Shown here piece after piece: positions 1-11,220 of a DNA stretch of 15,000 nt. Every line of letters begins with the position of its first letter. Position 1 is the first letter of the stretch. This DNA comes from Methanobacterium formicicum (lineage in GTDB: Archaea > Methanobacteriota > Methanobacteria > Methanobacteriales > Methanobacteriaceae). The stretch is from contig NZ_JARVXG010000028.1 of NCBI RefSeq assembly GCF_029848115.1, positions 1-15,000 on the forward strand. The letters run 5' to 3'. The translations under genes were made by a program, and so were the position numbers. Below the pieces are notes generated by a model. It saw nothing but the letters and a program-made list of their open reading frames with translations. It was not told the origin of the DNA and did not search any database.

Positions 1-1982
1 CCACAGTAAACGGAAGCACCGGAAACGGAGCCACCATACTAGCAAGAAGAAACATCAACATCACCAACAACAACCACAGCTTCAAAAACAACACCGGATG
101 GGGACTATACCTCATAGGATACAACAACCCCACCCTTAACCTAAACAATAACACAATAGAAAACAACGGCAACGGACTGTGGTTACAGGCTATTAACGGA
201 GGAAACTTCCAGGATAATCAGCTCATTAACAACACTGGTGACGACTTGTACGCCACTGGTGACACTAGCAACACATTTACCAGATTACTTGTAGGCCTAG
301 CTCATCCCACCCTCATGACCTTTGACTATGTCAATGGGATTATCATGAATGGTGTGGAAAACGCTCCAACAGATCCTGCAGGATGGTTAAATATTGGTAA
401 ATATGTTGATTTAATGAGTCAGGGTAGCACTGTTGTCAACCATTTATGGGTTTACTACAACCCTGCAGACGTGGTTGGTAAAAACGAGGCTGGTCTCAAG
501 ATATGCCACTATACTGGCGGAGCTTGGTCAGAACTTCCTCAACCTAACGGTGTTAACACTAACGAACGGTATGTATACGCAGATGGAATTAATTCCTTCA
601 GCACATTCGCACCTTTAGCTGAGAAGCTGTCAACCACCCTGGAATTGCCAGATGTTACTGGATACCGCAACGAGCAAAAAGAGATTTCAGCAACCCTCAA
701 AGATGCTAATGGAAATGGTGTGGCCAATCAGGAAGTGAAATTCTTTATTGACAGCATAGAAGTGGGTCATGACACCACTGATGGTTCAGGTGTGGCTAGC
801 ATACTGCACGACCTAACCGAAGTCGCAGGCACCCATACATTAACTGCAACTTTCGCGGGAGATGATACATACAAGTCTTCAGCCAACAACACAGCCACAT
901 TAACCGTGAACAAACGACCTACGACCTTAACAGTGAACAATACCAGCGGTGTTAATGGTCAGGATGTTATACTGGCAGCTAGACTAACCAGCGAAGATAT
1001 TGCGGTATCGGGTGTAACCATCACCTTCACCATAGGAGGTAACACTTACACTGAAACTACCGGAACTGATGGATGGGCTAACAAAACATACACCATAACC
1101 CAAACACCTGGAAACTACAACATCGGAGCGGAATTCACAGAAACTGATTATTTCTTGGGCAGCACCGGTACTGGAACTTTGACTGTGAACAAAAAAATAA
1201 CCACACTTACTGTGACTGATGTTACTGTTCAAAAAGGCAAAAATGTGGACTTAACTGCAACACTACTTGACAACAATGGCCAGCCCATCAATAATAAGCA
1301 GGTCAACTTCCAAGTTAATGGTGCAGATGCAGGTAATGCCAACACAGTTAATGGAGTTGCCACCGTGAACTACCTAGCTAATCTGGTTGGAGGAAACTAC
1401 GTTATCCAGGCTGATTTCACAGGAGATGCGGACTATTTAGCATCTACTGGTACTGGTAACCTTAAAGTACCTCAGTCCAGCTTGTACATCCATACTACTG
1501 CCAGTAACACCAATCCAACTCTGGGAGAGATCATAACCATAACTTTCAAGTTGGGAAACAACGGACCAAACAACGCCAGTAACGTGACTTTCACTCTACA
1601 GATACCAGAAGGCATGGAATTCATCAATGCTAGCACGGACCAGGGAGATTACACCTACAACGACACCACCAGAACCATCACCTGGAATCTGGGAGATGTC
1701 AAAGTAGGAGACCCCAACCTCTGGGCTAAAGTGAGAGTGGTGAGCATAGGATCATTCATCTTAAGACCATTCTTAAGCACAGACACCTATGATCCAACCC
1801 TGAACAACGACATCCAACCCATAACCATAAATGTCCAGGCCGCATCACAAGAGTCTCAAGCAGAAGTAAACGCCCAAACTCAAACAATAGGAATGCAAAC
1901 AACGGGCACACCAATAGGTTTACTACTACTAGCAGTTCTAATGGTATTAGGTGGAATAATAACGCCAAAAAGGAAAAAATAG
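1..1982 (+). CDS. Adhesin-like surface protein, C-terminal part (5' end outside window)
   Basis: The frame is open from base 3 to the TAG at 1980-1982 with no stop, giving 659 visible residues, so the gene starts before the window. The TTG at 246 could be read as a start but has no ribosome site and lies inside continuous homologous-looking sequence. Residues 1-85 are Asn-rich with repeated NN/NNT turns, typical of right-handed parallel beta-helix (PbH1/NosD-like) repeats. Residues about 100-205 look like the beta-sandwich module that follows such helices in methanogen surface proteins (ending FSTFAPLA). Three Ig-like repeats of about 92 residues follow (bases about 633-917, 918-1193, 1194-1469; each ends TxTLTVNK or similar), then a DUF11-type domain (about 1476-1840) and a C-terminal anchor: hydrophobic GLLLLAVLMVLGGII before PKRKK. 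The protein is probably exported and membrane-anchored, for adhesion or cell-wall contact. The ligand is unknown. Confidence 0.88.
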   Translation, partial: TVNGSTGNGATILARRNINITNNNHSFKNNTGWGLYLIGYNNPTLNLNNNTIENNGNGLWLQAINGGNFQDNQLINNTGDDLYATGDTSNTFTRLLVGLAHPTLMTFDYVNGIIMNGVENAPTDPAGWLNIGKYVDLMSQGSTVVNHLWVYYNPADVVGKNEAGLKICHYTGGAWSELPQPNGVNTNERYVYADGINSFSTFAPLAEKLSTTLELPDVTGYRNEQKEISATLKDANGNGVANQEVKFFIDSIEVGHDTTDGSGVASILHDLTEVAGTHTLTATFAGDDTYKSSANNTATLTVNKRPTTLTVNNTSGVNGQDVILAARLTSEDIAVSGVTITFTIGGNTYTETTGTDGWANKTYTITQTPGNYNIGAEFTETDYFLGSTGTGTLTVNKKITTLTVTDVTVQKGKNVDLTATLLDNNGQPINNKQVNFQVNGADAGNANTVNGVATVNYLANLVGGNYVIQADFTGDADYLASTGTGNLKVPQSSLYIHTTASNTNPTLGEIITITFKLGNNGPNNASNVTFTLQIPEGMEFINASTDQGDYTYNDTTRTITWNLGDVKVGDPNLWAKVRVVSIGSFILRPFLSTDTYDPTLNNDIQPITINVQAASQESQAEVNAQTQTIGMQTTGTPIGLLLLAVLMVLGGIITPKRKK

Positions 1983-2014
1983 GGTTTTAAAACCCTTCCC
2001 CCTTTTATTTTTTT
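1981..2014 (+). terminator. Palindrome plus T-tract terminator of the adhesin gene
   Basis: A perfect 16-base palindrome (AGGGTTTTAAAACCCT, 1981-1996) overlaps the last two bases of the TAG stop. It is followed by a C-run and a T-tract with one A at 2003-2014. Oligo-dT tracts terminate archaeal transcription; the palindrome has no loop, so any RNA hairpin must open a few central A-U pairs. Confidence 0.6.
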
Positions 2015-2053
2015 AGGGAATTATCAAATTTTTTTATTTTAAAAAAGGACTGA

Positions 2054-2204
2054 TTTGTTGGGACTGTAAAGTTAATGGGTATTGGAATAATCATTAATAT
2101 TTCATTCGTTAATTATCTTCATTTCAGCCAAAAAAGACGTATTACATCAAAGATTTCGATTAAACTGCTCAAATTCCCCCCAATAACTTTACAACCCCAT
2201 CAAA
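2054..2204. repeat. Long imperfect inverted repeat pair (MITE-like)
   Basis: The left arm at 2054-2079 and the reverse complement of the right arm at 2179-2204 agree at 22 of 26 positions. The shared core TGTAAAGTTA is identical and is flanked by G-runs. About 99 bases lie between the arms and contain no open frame of note. The arms face inward like the terminal inverted repeats of a small non-autonomous transposable element. No clear target-site duplication is seen, so an old or decayed element, or a structural RNA, are both possible. Confidence 0.45.
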
Positions 2205-2296
2205 AAAATAAAAATAATTAGTTATATAAGTGTCACGTACATAACTCAAACTCACAGTTTAATTCTGTTATTCAATAATATTTTCGGTATTTAAGT

Positions 2297-2338
<42 letters not shown>

Positions 2339-2371
2339 CCATTTTCAAAGGACAACTGCCATTTTCCAATT

Positions 2372-2983
<612 letters not shown>

Positions 2984-3028
2984 ATCAGATATAATTTGAA
3001 TTTATTAGGTTTTAACTTTTTTTCTTGT

Positions 3029-3083
3029 ATTGGTTAAAGAAATACTTTTTCGAAGGGAAAACCAATTTGAAGTTATTTTTATA
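3029..3083 (-). promoter_or_regulatory. Candidate promoter and dyad upstream of the iron-sulfur flavoprotein
   Basis: Read on the minus strand, TATAAAAAT at 3083-3075 resembles an archaeal box A. It would put the transcript start near 3050, about 70 bases before the gene. The 7-base inverted repeat ATTGGTT/AACCAAT (3029-3035 and 3060-3066, spacer 24) straddles that predicted start and could be an operator. Both calls rest on pattern only. Confidence 0.3.
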
Positions 3084-3413
3084 CTTTAAGCAGTGATTAC
3101 CACGGCCGTCTATGATCCGAATGAGATTATGGAGTTCTGCCTTTTAATAATCTGATATTTTCATTAAATTAGTTCACGCTGCGGTTAAATGAACAAAAAT
3201 TAGTTCCTGAAATCTTTTTGAAGTATTCCACCACTGGATTAATTAATTCATAAAAATAAAAAAGGATTTTTTTTGCAGGGGTTATCTCTAATTGAATTTA
3301 GTTTCGCCAATGGCTTGAGATTATTATTTTAAGTCTTTTGGTGTTCTAAACTGAATTTACTTCATCACAGATTCATGCGTTGAACCAGGGGATTCTGAAG
3401 GATGAGTGCCATA

Positions 3414-3548
3414 TTAATTTGGAGGATTCCCATGATTAATAGAATTCATAGGAGAGCCCATATCTGGAACAAACGGTAATAAATTGTTGATACCAAAAGT
3501 TATTAGCACTATTTGCAGGAGAATCCCGGTAACCAGCATTTTTTTCAT
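3414..3548 (-). CDS. Possible small membrane peptide (44 aa)
   Basis: The ATG at 3548 opens a 44-residue frame ending at TAA 3414-3416. It begins MKKMLVTGILLQIVLITFG, two lysines followed by about 20 hydrophobic residues, like a signal anchor or one membrane segment. The tail is short and polar with Gly, Pro and Asn. It lies 82 bases downstream of the flavodoxin-fold gene on the same strand, so it could be the last gene of that operon. No Shine-Dalgarno site is seen before the ATG, and I do not recognise a family. It may be a chance frame. Confidence 0.33.
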   Translation of the reverse strand: MKKMLVTGILLQIVLITFGINNLLPFVPDMGSPMNSINHGNPPN

Positions 3549-3612
3549 CACTGGTGGAATGGGGTGGGTTCAGCCGAAACTCTTCACGTTAATCCTATGA
3601 CTCCCTATCCTG

Positions 3613-3629
3613 CGGACATTTTATGGCCG
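3613..3629 (-). terminator. Hairpin just after the flavodoxin-fold gene
   Basis: On the minus strand CGGCCAT-AAA-ATGTCCG starts two bases after the TAA stop of the gene at 3631-4329. Six of seven stem positions pair. No T-tract follows, so it may be an mRNA 3' stabiliser or a weak terminator rather than a full terminator. Confidence 0.35.
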
Positions 3630-3630
3630 T

Positions 3631-4329
3631 TTATTCTACATTATCTACGTCATAGGGACGATCATACATCTTCTTAACAATATCTTTGTCTTTAACTTGC
3701 CTTTTCCACCCAGAATTAACAAAATGGGCGTAGATAAATTTGACTAAAAAGAGGGGTAAAGAAAGTTTTGAAGCAGTCGCTATGGCTTCAGGGGGGACAG
3801 TTTCATTGTTGGAAAGAGAGTCAATTATCTTATCTAAACCCTTTCGAAGATTTTTAGCAGGCATCCCTGCATCTTTTAAAGATTTAGTTTCAACAGAAGG
3901 GCCCATTCCAACGGCTATGCCACCTATCCATTCCATATCTGTCTGAGATGCAAAATTTTCACATATTTTGATAGCCACATCATTTTGATGTGGTTCAGGG
4001 AAGCCACAGTTGAATACAGCCATCAGTTTTTGCTGGGCTTTGGGCAGAGACTTTTTGTAATTGGAGAATTCTTCCATAAATCTGATAGTTAGGGCTGGAA
4101 TGCTATCAAAGTATAAAGGGGCTACTATTACGATTAATTCTGCTTCCGATGCTTTTTCAAGCAATTCTTTTAGCTTATCTGGTTTTTTGTATCTTGCAAC
4201 GAAAACCTTTTCAGTTTCAACTTCATTTTTGTTGAATCCATCTTCAATGTAAGATGCAATGTTATTGGATGCGCTCTTTTTTCCTTTAGGGCTTCCAACC
4301 AGAATTAATATATTCCGGAGCTTACTCAT
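3631..4329 (-). CDS. Flavodoxin-fold NAD(P)H-dependent oxidoreductase
   Basis: This 232-residue protein begins with a beta strand and a flavin phosphate loop (ILILVGSPKGKKSASN, residues 8-23), followed by alternating strands and helices (VIVAPLYFDSIPALTIRFMEEF as the second flavin loop). Unlike its upstream neighbour it lacks the four-cysteine cluster motif. Residues about 185-232 form a C-terminal extension with a hydrophobic stretch (LSLPLFLVKFIYAHFV) that could contact the membrane or a partner. The ATG at 4329 overlaps the upstream TGA as ATGA, and GGAGG lies at 4337-4341 inside the upstream gene, so the two are almost certainly translationally coupled and probably work together. A likely role is flavin-dependent electron transfer or quinone/nitro-type reduction; the substrate is unknown. 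Confidence 0.8.
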   Translation of the reverse strand: MSKLRNILILVGSPKGKKSASNNIASYIEDGFNKNEVETEKVFVARYKKPDKLKELLEKASEAELIVIVAPLYFDSIPALTIRFMEEFSNYKKSLPKAQQKLMAVFNCGFPEPHQNDVAIKICENFASQTDMEWIGGIAVGMGPSVETKSLKDAGMPAKNLRKGLDKIIDSLSNNETVPPEAIATASKLSLPLFLVKFIYAHFVNSGWKRQVKDKDIVKKMYDRPYDVDNVE

Positions 4330-4904
4330 GCCAACGCCTCCTTATCTTCGATATGACGAGAGATTTTACTGAGATCCAGATCTTCAACATCACCGGTGAA
4401 GATCTCAACACAGGGATTAGAGCAGTACATATTAATATTGTTGCGTTCGGTGAGTTTTCTGAAAATATTCTCGCTTTCAGTATCTTGTTGTGGTAAGTAT
4501 CCAATCCAAATCTGGTCATTACTCTCTCCATCTCCATATCGGGGCACGTGATGTATTTCCCCCTTTATTATTTTGAAAAATGGAGTAGCAGTTGGTAGCA
4601 GTCGATCAACCAACTTTTTCAGTTGGTAAGAATAACCACCAAATGTTATGGGGGTTATATATACTCTAAGGTCAGATTGAACCCATTTTTTTGCAATTTC
4701 TGGACCTTTATCTTTTATAATACATTCTCCTGGTGTTTTAAGCCAGCACCCGAAGCAGCCCACGCATGTGGCAATGTTTTCTTCAAGGAGATGGAATTTT
4801 TCAACTTCCCATCCGTTTTTTTCCAGTAGCAGGGTAACCGCATTGTTGATTGTATTCAGGGGACCGTCGAGACTTCTGGAACCGTCTAATATCAAAGCTT
4901 TCAT
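4326..4904 (-). CDS. Iron-sulfur flavoprotein, flavodoxin-like NAD(P)H oxidoreductase family
   Basis: This 192-residue flavodoxin-fold protein starts MKALILDGSR. Cys47, Cys50, Cys53 and Cys61 form C-x2-C-x2-C-x7-C, which fits the Isf-type [4Fe-4S] motif (C-x2-C-x2-C-x4-7-C) with a longer last spacing than the paralogue at 2372-2983. PITFGGYSYQLKKLVDR is the second flavin-binding region. The ATG at 4904 has GGAGG at 4913-4917 with an 8-base spacer, a strong ribosome site. It sits 38 bases after tetR and overlaps the next flavoprotein gene by four bases, so tetR, this gene and its neighbour form one operon. The role is probably electron transfer in a redox or xenobiotic response (inference). 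Confidence 0.82.
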   Translation of the reverse strand: MKALILDGSRSLDGPLNTINNAVTLLLEKNGWEVEKFHLLEENIATCVGCFGCWLKTPGECIIKDKGPEIAKKWVQSDLRVYITPITFGGYSYQLKKLVDRLLPTATPFFKIIKGEIHHVPRYGDGESNDQIWIGYLPQQDTESENIFRKLTERNNINMYCSNPCVEIFTGDVEDLDLSKISRHIEDKEALA

Positions 4905-4927
4905 AATTTAATCCTCCTTTTATTCAT

Positions 4928-4952
4928 CTCATTTTGAATTCCTCATTTTGAA
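4928..4952. repeat. 11-base direct repeat at the tetR 3' end
   Basis: CTCATTTTGAA occurs at 4928-4938 and 4942-4952, a 14-base period. The second copy encodes the last residues and stop of tetR, the first lies in the spacer to the next gene. It looks like a small tandem duplication. Confidence 0.5.
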
Positions 4953-5569
4953 ATGGAATGAATCATCAGATCCAATGAATGTTCAATTAAATCCTCTTTA
5001 CTCATTTCAAATAAACCTAAATAGTAAATCGTCGATAATGATGAGCTAAATATGTTTAAAGTTGATTTTACTAAGTATAGAGCAGTAAGAAATGTGTTAA
5101 TGTCCTCCCTAATTGAACCATCCTTTTTTCCAATGTCTATGGCGTCACATATTATTCCCAGGTTCTGTTGGTCAATTTTTATGAGTTCCTGAATGTGGGG
5201 CGTGTCCAGAGAGTTGGGATCTCTATCGTGGGCCTCTGTCAGCACCTGACAATAATCCGGGAATTGTTTGTAAAATTTCTTGAAGGCATAGCATGTCTTT
5301 AATATCTTTTCCCGACCATTATTTTGAGATGAAAATTCTTCTATCATCATTTTATTTAGGATTTTGACACCTCTAACTGCCACAGAGAAATAAAGCTCCT
5401 CTTTATTCTCAAAATACCTGTAAATGGCAGTTTTTGTGAGTTCTAATTGGGCGGCTATTTCATCCATGGTTGTTTTATCATAACCTTTTTTGAAGAAGCA
5501 TTTTTCAGCAGCATCGGTGATTTCATTAGCTTTTCGTTCTCTTTCCCTTTTTATTCTATTAGATACCAA
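4943..5569 (-). CDS. TetR/AcrR family transcriptional regulator
   Basis: This 208-residue protein has a typical TetR N-terminal helix-turn-helix at about residues 14-62: ITDAAEKCFFKKGYDKTTM, then IAAQLELTKTAIYRYFENKEELY, with the hallmark YRYFENKEEL. The rest is a helical ligand-binding and dimer domain (about 70-205). The start is a TTG at 5569, supported by GAGGTGAT just upstream and by the absence of an ATG before the HTH. It is first in an operon with two flavoproteins and is likely an autorepressor relieved by a small molecule. Candidate sites lie at 5594-5618 and possibly at 6171-6210. The ligand is unknown. Confidence 0.92.
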   Translation of the reverse strand: MVSNRIKRERERKANEITDAAEKCFFKKGYDKTTMDEIAAQLELTKTAIYRYFENKEELYFSVAVRGVKILNKMMIEEFSSQNNGREKILKTCYAFKKFYKQFPDYCQVLTEAHDRDPNSLDTPHIQELIKIDQQNLGIICDAIDIGKKDGSIREDINTFLTALYLVKSTLNIFSSSLSTIYYLGLFEMSKEDLIEHSLDLMIHSISK

Positions 5570-5593
5570 AAGATCACCTCTTTTATCAATTTT

Positions 5594-5631
5594 AGTACTC
5601 TAAAGTAAATGTAAGTAATTTTGTTATTATA
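5594..5631 (-). promoter_or_regulatory. Candidate tetR promoter and operator
   Basis: On the minus strand TATAATAAC (5631-5623) is a plausible box A. About 25 bases on, near the expected transcript start, lie TACT-CTAA-AGTA (5596-5607, inverted) and two AAGTAA units 10 bases apart on the plus strand (5603-5608, 5613-5618). The arrangement suits a self-repressing TetR protein but is read from pattern only. Confidence 0.35.
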
Positions 5632-5742
5632 TGGGAATAAATGTCTCTCAACTCTATTTTATGGTTCTGTATAGAGTTTTCAGGTGGAGAAGGTTGGTTA
5701 TGAATTCTGGAATTAAAGCGTAATCATGTTTCAGTAACTAGG

Positions 5743-5774
5743 AGTGATTCCACCTCATCTAGGTGAGAATTACT
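5743..5774. other. Stable hairpin in intergenic DNA
   Basis: The arms 5743-5755 and 5761-5774 pair over about 13 positions with one bulged A, one G-U pair (as plus-strand RNA) and a five-base loop CATCT. No T-tract follows closely on either strand. It may be a processed RNA element or part of a small RNA. Confidence 0.35.
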
Positions 5775-5933
5775 TCATTTAATTCTCAACTAAAATCAGG
5801 TTATGGGGCTAGAGGAATAATCAGTTCTTTTTTCTCAACCCATGATATATTCCTGCTAAATCACTCTCTGGAGTCGAATCTGGTGGTATAATGTCAGTTA
5901 GCTCCTTCTGGACACACTAAATCAGCCCATGAT

Positions 5934-5952
5934 CATTAAAAACTATTTAATG
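5934..5952 (-). terminator. Palindrome directly after the 2TM gene
   Basis: CATTAAA-AACTA-TTTAATG is a perfect 7-base stem with a five-base loop, one base past the stop codon of the 2TM gene. It is A+T rich and lacks a long T-tract, so terminator strength is uncertain. Confidence 0.4.
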
Positions 5953-5953
5953 T

Positions 5954-6151
5954 TTAACTAGCAAAAACTGCTATTCCATGAATAACCACGGCTATTCCCC
6001 ACCCACCTGTCACCCAAAGGAACCACAGGTAACCTGGGGCTGTTAATATGTTCATAATCGCTAAAAACAAGTTAATCACAATATAAATCAACAAATGTAT
6101 TAAAAAACCCTTTTTCCCACTTTTTTTCCCTGTTTCATTACTTTCAACCAT
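5954..6151 (-). CDS. 2TM-domain small membrane protein
   Basis: From the ATG at 6151 the protein has 65 residues. A Lys/Gly-rich cytoplasmic start (residues 1-14) leads to membrane segment 1 (about 15-36, GFLIHLLIYIVINLFLAIMN), a short loop with TAPGYLWFLW, and segment 2 (about 44-62). The pattern H-x3-Y-x3-N, N-x3-P and W-x2-W-x4-GW-x6-H matches the 2TM domain family (PF13239), found alone or fused to sensors and regulators; the function is unknown. The frame extends upstream to a TTG at 6190, but that would run through the operator. The ATG has GGGAG at 6160-6164 with an 8-base spacer, so I chose it. It is a single gene, with palindromic operators 20-60 bases before its start. Confidence 0.82.
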   Translation of the reverse strand: MVESNETGKKSGKKGFLIHLLIYIVINLFLAIMNILTAPGYLWFLWVTGGWGIAVVIHGIAVFAS

Positions 6152-6170
6152 TTCATAGTCTCCCTTAATA

Positions 6171-6210
6171 TTTGTTACTATCAGTAACAAATGTTACCAT
6201 CAGTAACATT
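6171..6210 (-). promoter_or_regulatory. Two tandem palindromic operators before the 2TM gene
   Basis: TGTTACTATCAGTAACA (6173-6189) and TGTTACCATCAGTAACA (6192-6208) are two copies of one dyad. The first extends to 9-base perfect arms around a 3-base centre (6171-6191), the second to 8-base arms around 5 bases (6190-6210). Their centres are 19 bases apart, about two DNA turns, so two repressor dimers could sit side by side. On the minus strand TATA-like sequences lie just upstream (about 6212-6221 and 6232-6241), so the sites overlap or immediately follow the expected transcript start, a repressor position. The regulator is unknown; the TetR at 4943-5569 is a candidate. Confidence 0.7.
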
Positions 6211-6505
6211 ATTAATGGATTCAAACATTCCTACTATATGCTAATATCTATTTTTTCCCGGTGGATTCGCGATAACTTAACAATATTCCATTATTTTAAT
6301 TAAGTTATTTTCAGTGTTAACTCAAAAACAGTATAAAAATAGTTAAATTGAAATGGAATTGATGAAATTTATTCGGTAATAATCAATATTGAAAATCTAG
6401 AAGTATGGGAAAATAAGCGATTATATCTTTTTAATTAAATAATAAGCGTAGAAATGACCAAATACTAAAAATTACTTAAATTTTTCTGAAAAATAAAAAA
6501 AAAGG
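6211..6505. other. A+T-rich gene-free interval
   Basis: This holds the upstream side of the 2TM promoter, an inverted repeat at 6272-6308 and a direct repeat AATAAGCG (6412-6419 and 6441-6448), and ends at the fae-hps terminator. No coding frame is visible. Confidence 0.5.
6272..6308. repeat. 9-base inverted repeat
   Basis: ATAACTTAA (6272-6280) and TTAAGTTAT (6300-6308) are perfect inverse complements with a 19-base spacer. In A+T-rich DNA this can arise by chance. Confidence 0.35.
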
Positions 6506-6524
6506 ATGAGCATATTGATGCTCA

Positions 6525-6525
<1 letters not shown>
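6493..6525 (-). terminator. Hairpin plus T-tract terminator of fae-hps
   Basis: On the minus strand ATGAGCAT-CAAT-ATGCTCAT (6525-6506), a perfect 8-base stem with a 4-base loop, is followed by CC and nine T (6503-6495). The stem shares one base with the TAA stop. This has the form of a bacterial intrinsic terminator. Confidence 0.75.
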
Positions 6526-7746
<1,221 letters not shown>

Positions 7747-7785
7747 ATTATGATCCTCCATTTAAGTCTAAATTTATACATTAAT

Positions 7786-7810
7786 TCTATGCATGATAGA
7801 TTATAAATAG
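7786..7810 (-). promoter_or_regulatory. Candidate fae-hps promoter with a dyad at the start site
   Basis: On the minus strand CTATTTATAA (7810-7801) contains a good archaeal box A, predicting a transcript start near 7780 and a leader of about 35 bases. The inverted repeat TCTAT-GCATG-ATAGA (7786-7800) lies between box A and the start and could be an operator. Confidence 0.45.
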
Positions 7811-7913
7811 ATTTATCTGCTGGTTCCAGGTAGGGGTTGATGGCCGACCCGGGATACTGGGAAATTTAATCAAAAACAAGTGGTTTAAAAATAAAAATAG
7901 AGATTTTTCCAGG

Positions 7914-7936
7914 TTAAAAAAATAGATAAAGGATGA
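7914..7936 (-). terminator. Weak T-tract terminator after trpB2
   Basis: On the minus strand the stop is followed by TCATCC, TTTATC and seven T (7922-7916). There is only a 4-base stem (GGAT/ATCC) around the stop codon. Such oligo-dT tracts alone can end archaeal transcripts. Confidence 0.4.
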
Positions 7937-9226
<1,290 letters not shown>

Positions 9227-9351
9227 GGATTTCACCTCTGAAATTCATATTATGAGTTTAAATTTCAGATTTTTTTAAAAATTCATACCTTGATCTTAAT
9301 TTAATTCTAATACACCGGAGATCCTAAAAATGTATTTTTATGAATTAAATT

Positions 9352-9373
9352 GGGGAATTAATAAAATTTCCCC
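9352..9373. promoter_or_regulatory. GGGGAA-N10-TTCCCC dyad in the divergent promoter region
   Basis: GGGGAA (9352-9357) and TTCCCC (9368-9373) are perfect inverse complements with a 10-base A+T spacer. The dyad lies about 125 bases before trpB2 and 108 before the DUF1786 gene. The nitrogen repressor NrpR uses GGAA-N6-TTCC, so the spacer argues against that protein. Confidence 0.35.
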
Positions 9374-9422
9374 TAGTTGTCTTGACACCATAATATACTT
9401 AGAGTACTATTTAAATCTTTGT

Positions 9423-9447
9423 TGTATACATCTGTACATTATAAATG
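9423..9447 (+). promoter_or_regulatory. TGTATACA and TGTACA boxes next to a TATA-like box before the DUF1786 gene
   Basis: TGTATACA (9423-9430) and TGTACA (9433-9438) adjoin ATTATAAATG (9438-9447), a plausible box A about 40 bases before the start codon. A second TATA-like TTTAAATC lies near 9411. If this box A is used the leader is short (about 15 bases), and the boxes sit where a repressor would block TBP. Confidence 0.35.
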
Positions 9448-9477
9448 TATTCTTATTGTAAAGGGATCCATACAATA

Positions 9478-10501
<1,024 letters not shown>

Positions 10502-10526
10502 AAATATTTATTGGTCTGACAAATAC

Positions 10527-10532
10527 TGTACA
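10527..10532. promoter_or_regulatory. TGTACA box before the PHP gene
   Basis: A third intergenic TGTACA of the same core as near trpB2 lies 36 bases before the PHP start codon. Chance occurrence is likely enough that this is noted only with low confidence. Confidence 0.2.
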
Positions 10533-10567
10533 CTGTCCAAATTTCAAAATAAGATAGGAGATATACG

Positions 10568-11218
<651 letters not shown>

Positions 11219-11220
11219 TC

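Larger units (their letters stand above)
2984..3630. other. Long intergenic region, mostly without recognisable genes
   Basis: The interval holds a probable promoter for the flavoprotein gene (about 3029-3083), a possible small membrane-peptide gene (3414-3548) and a hairpin at 3613-3629. Between about 3090 and 3410 I see only A+T-rich sequence with poly-T and poly-A runs and no coding frame. Confidence 0.5.
5632..5953. other. Gene-free interval between tetR and the 2TM gene
   Basis: No coding frame of substance is seen. The interval holds a hairpin at 5743-5774 and a palindrome at 5934-5952 just after the 2TM gene. The remainder is A+T rich. Confidence 0.5.

Noticed and set aside
246..1982. 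Start of the adhesin gene at the TTG at 246
   Set aside because: The frame is open and protein-like back to base 3, with beta-helix repeats continuing through 246 and no ribosome site there.
6152..6190. N-terminal extension of the 2TM protein to a TTG at 6190
   Set aside because: It would be translated through the palindromic operator, while the ATG at 6151 has its own GGGAG site.
6412..6448. AATAAGCG direct repeat as an operator
   Set aside because: It is only eight bases and 29 bases apart, far from any start codon and at the 3' side of both flanking genes' control regions.
9352..9373. NrpR nitrogen-repressor site
   Set aside because: NrpR sites are GGAA-N6-TTCC. Here the spacer between GGAA and TTCC is 10 bases, and neither neighbour is a nitrogen-assimilation gene.
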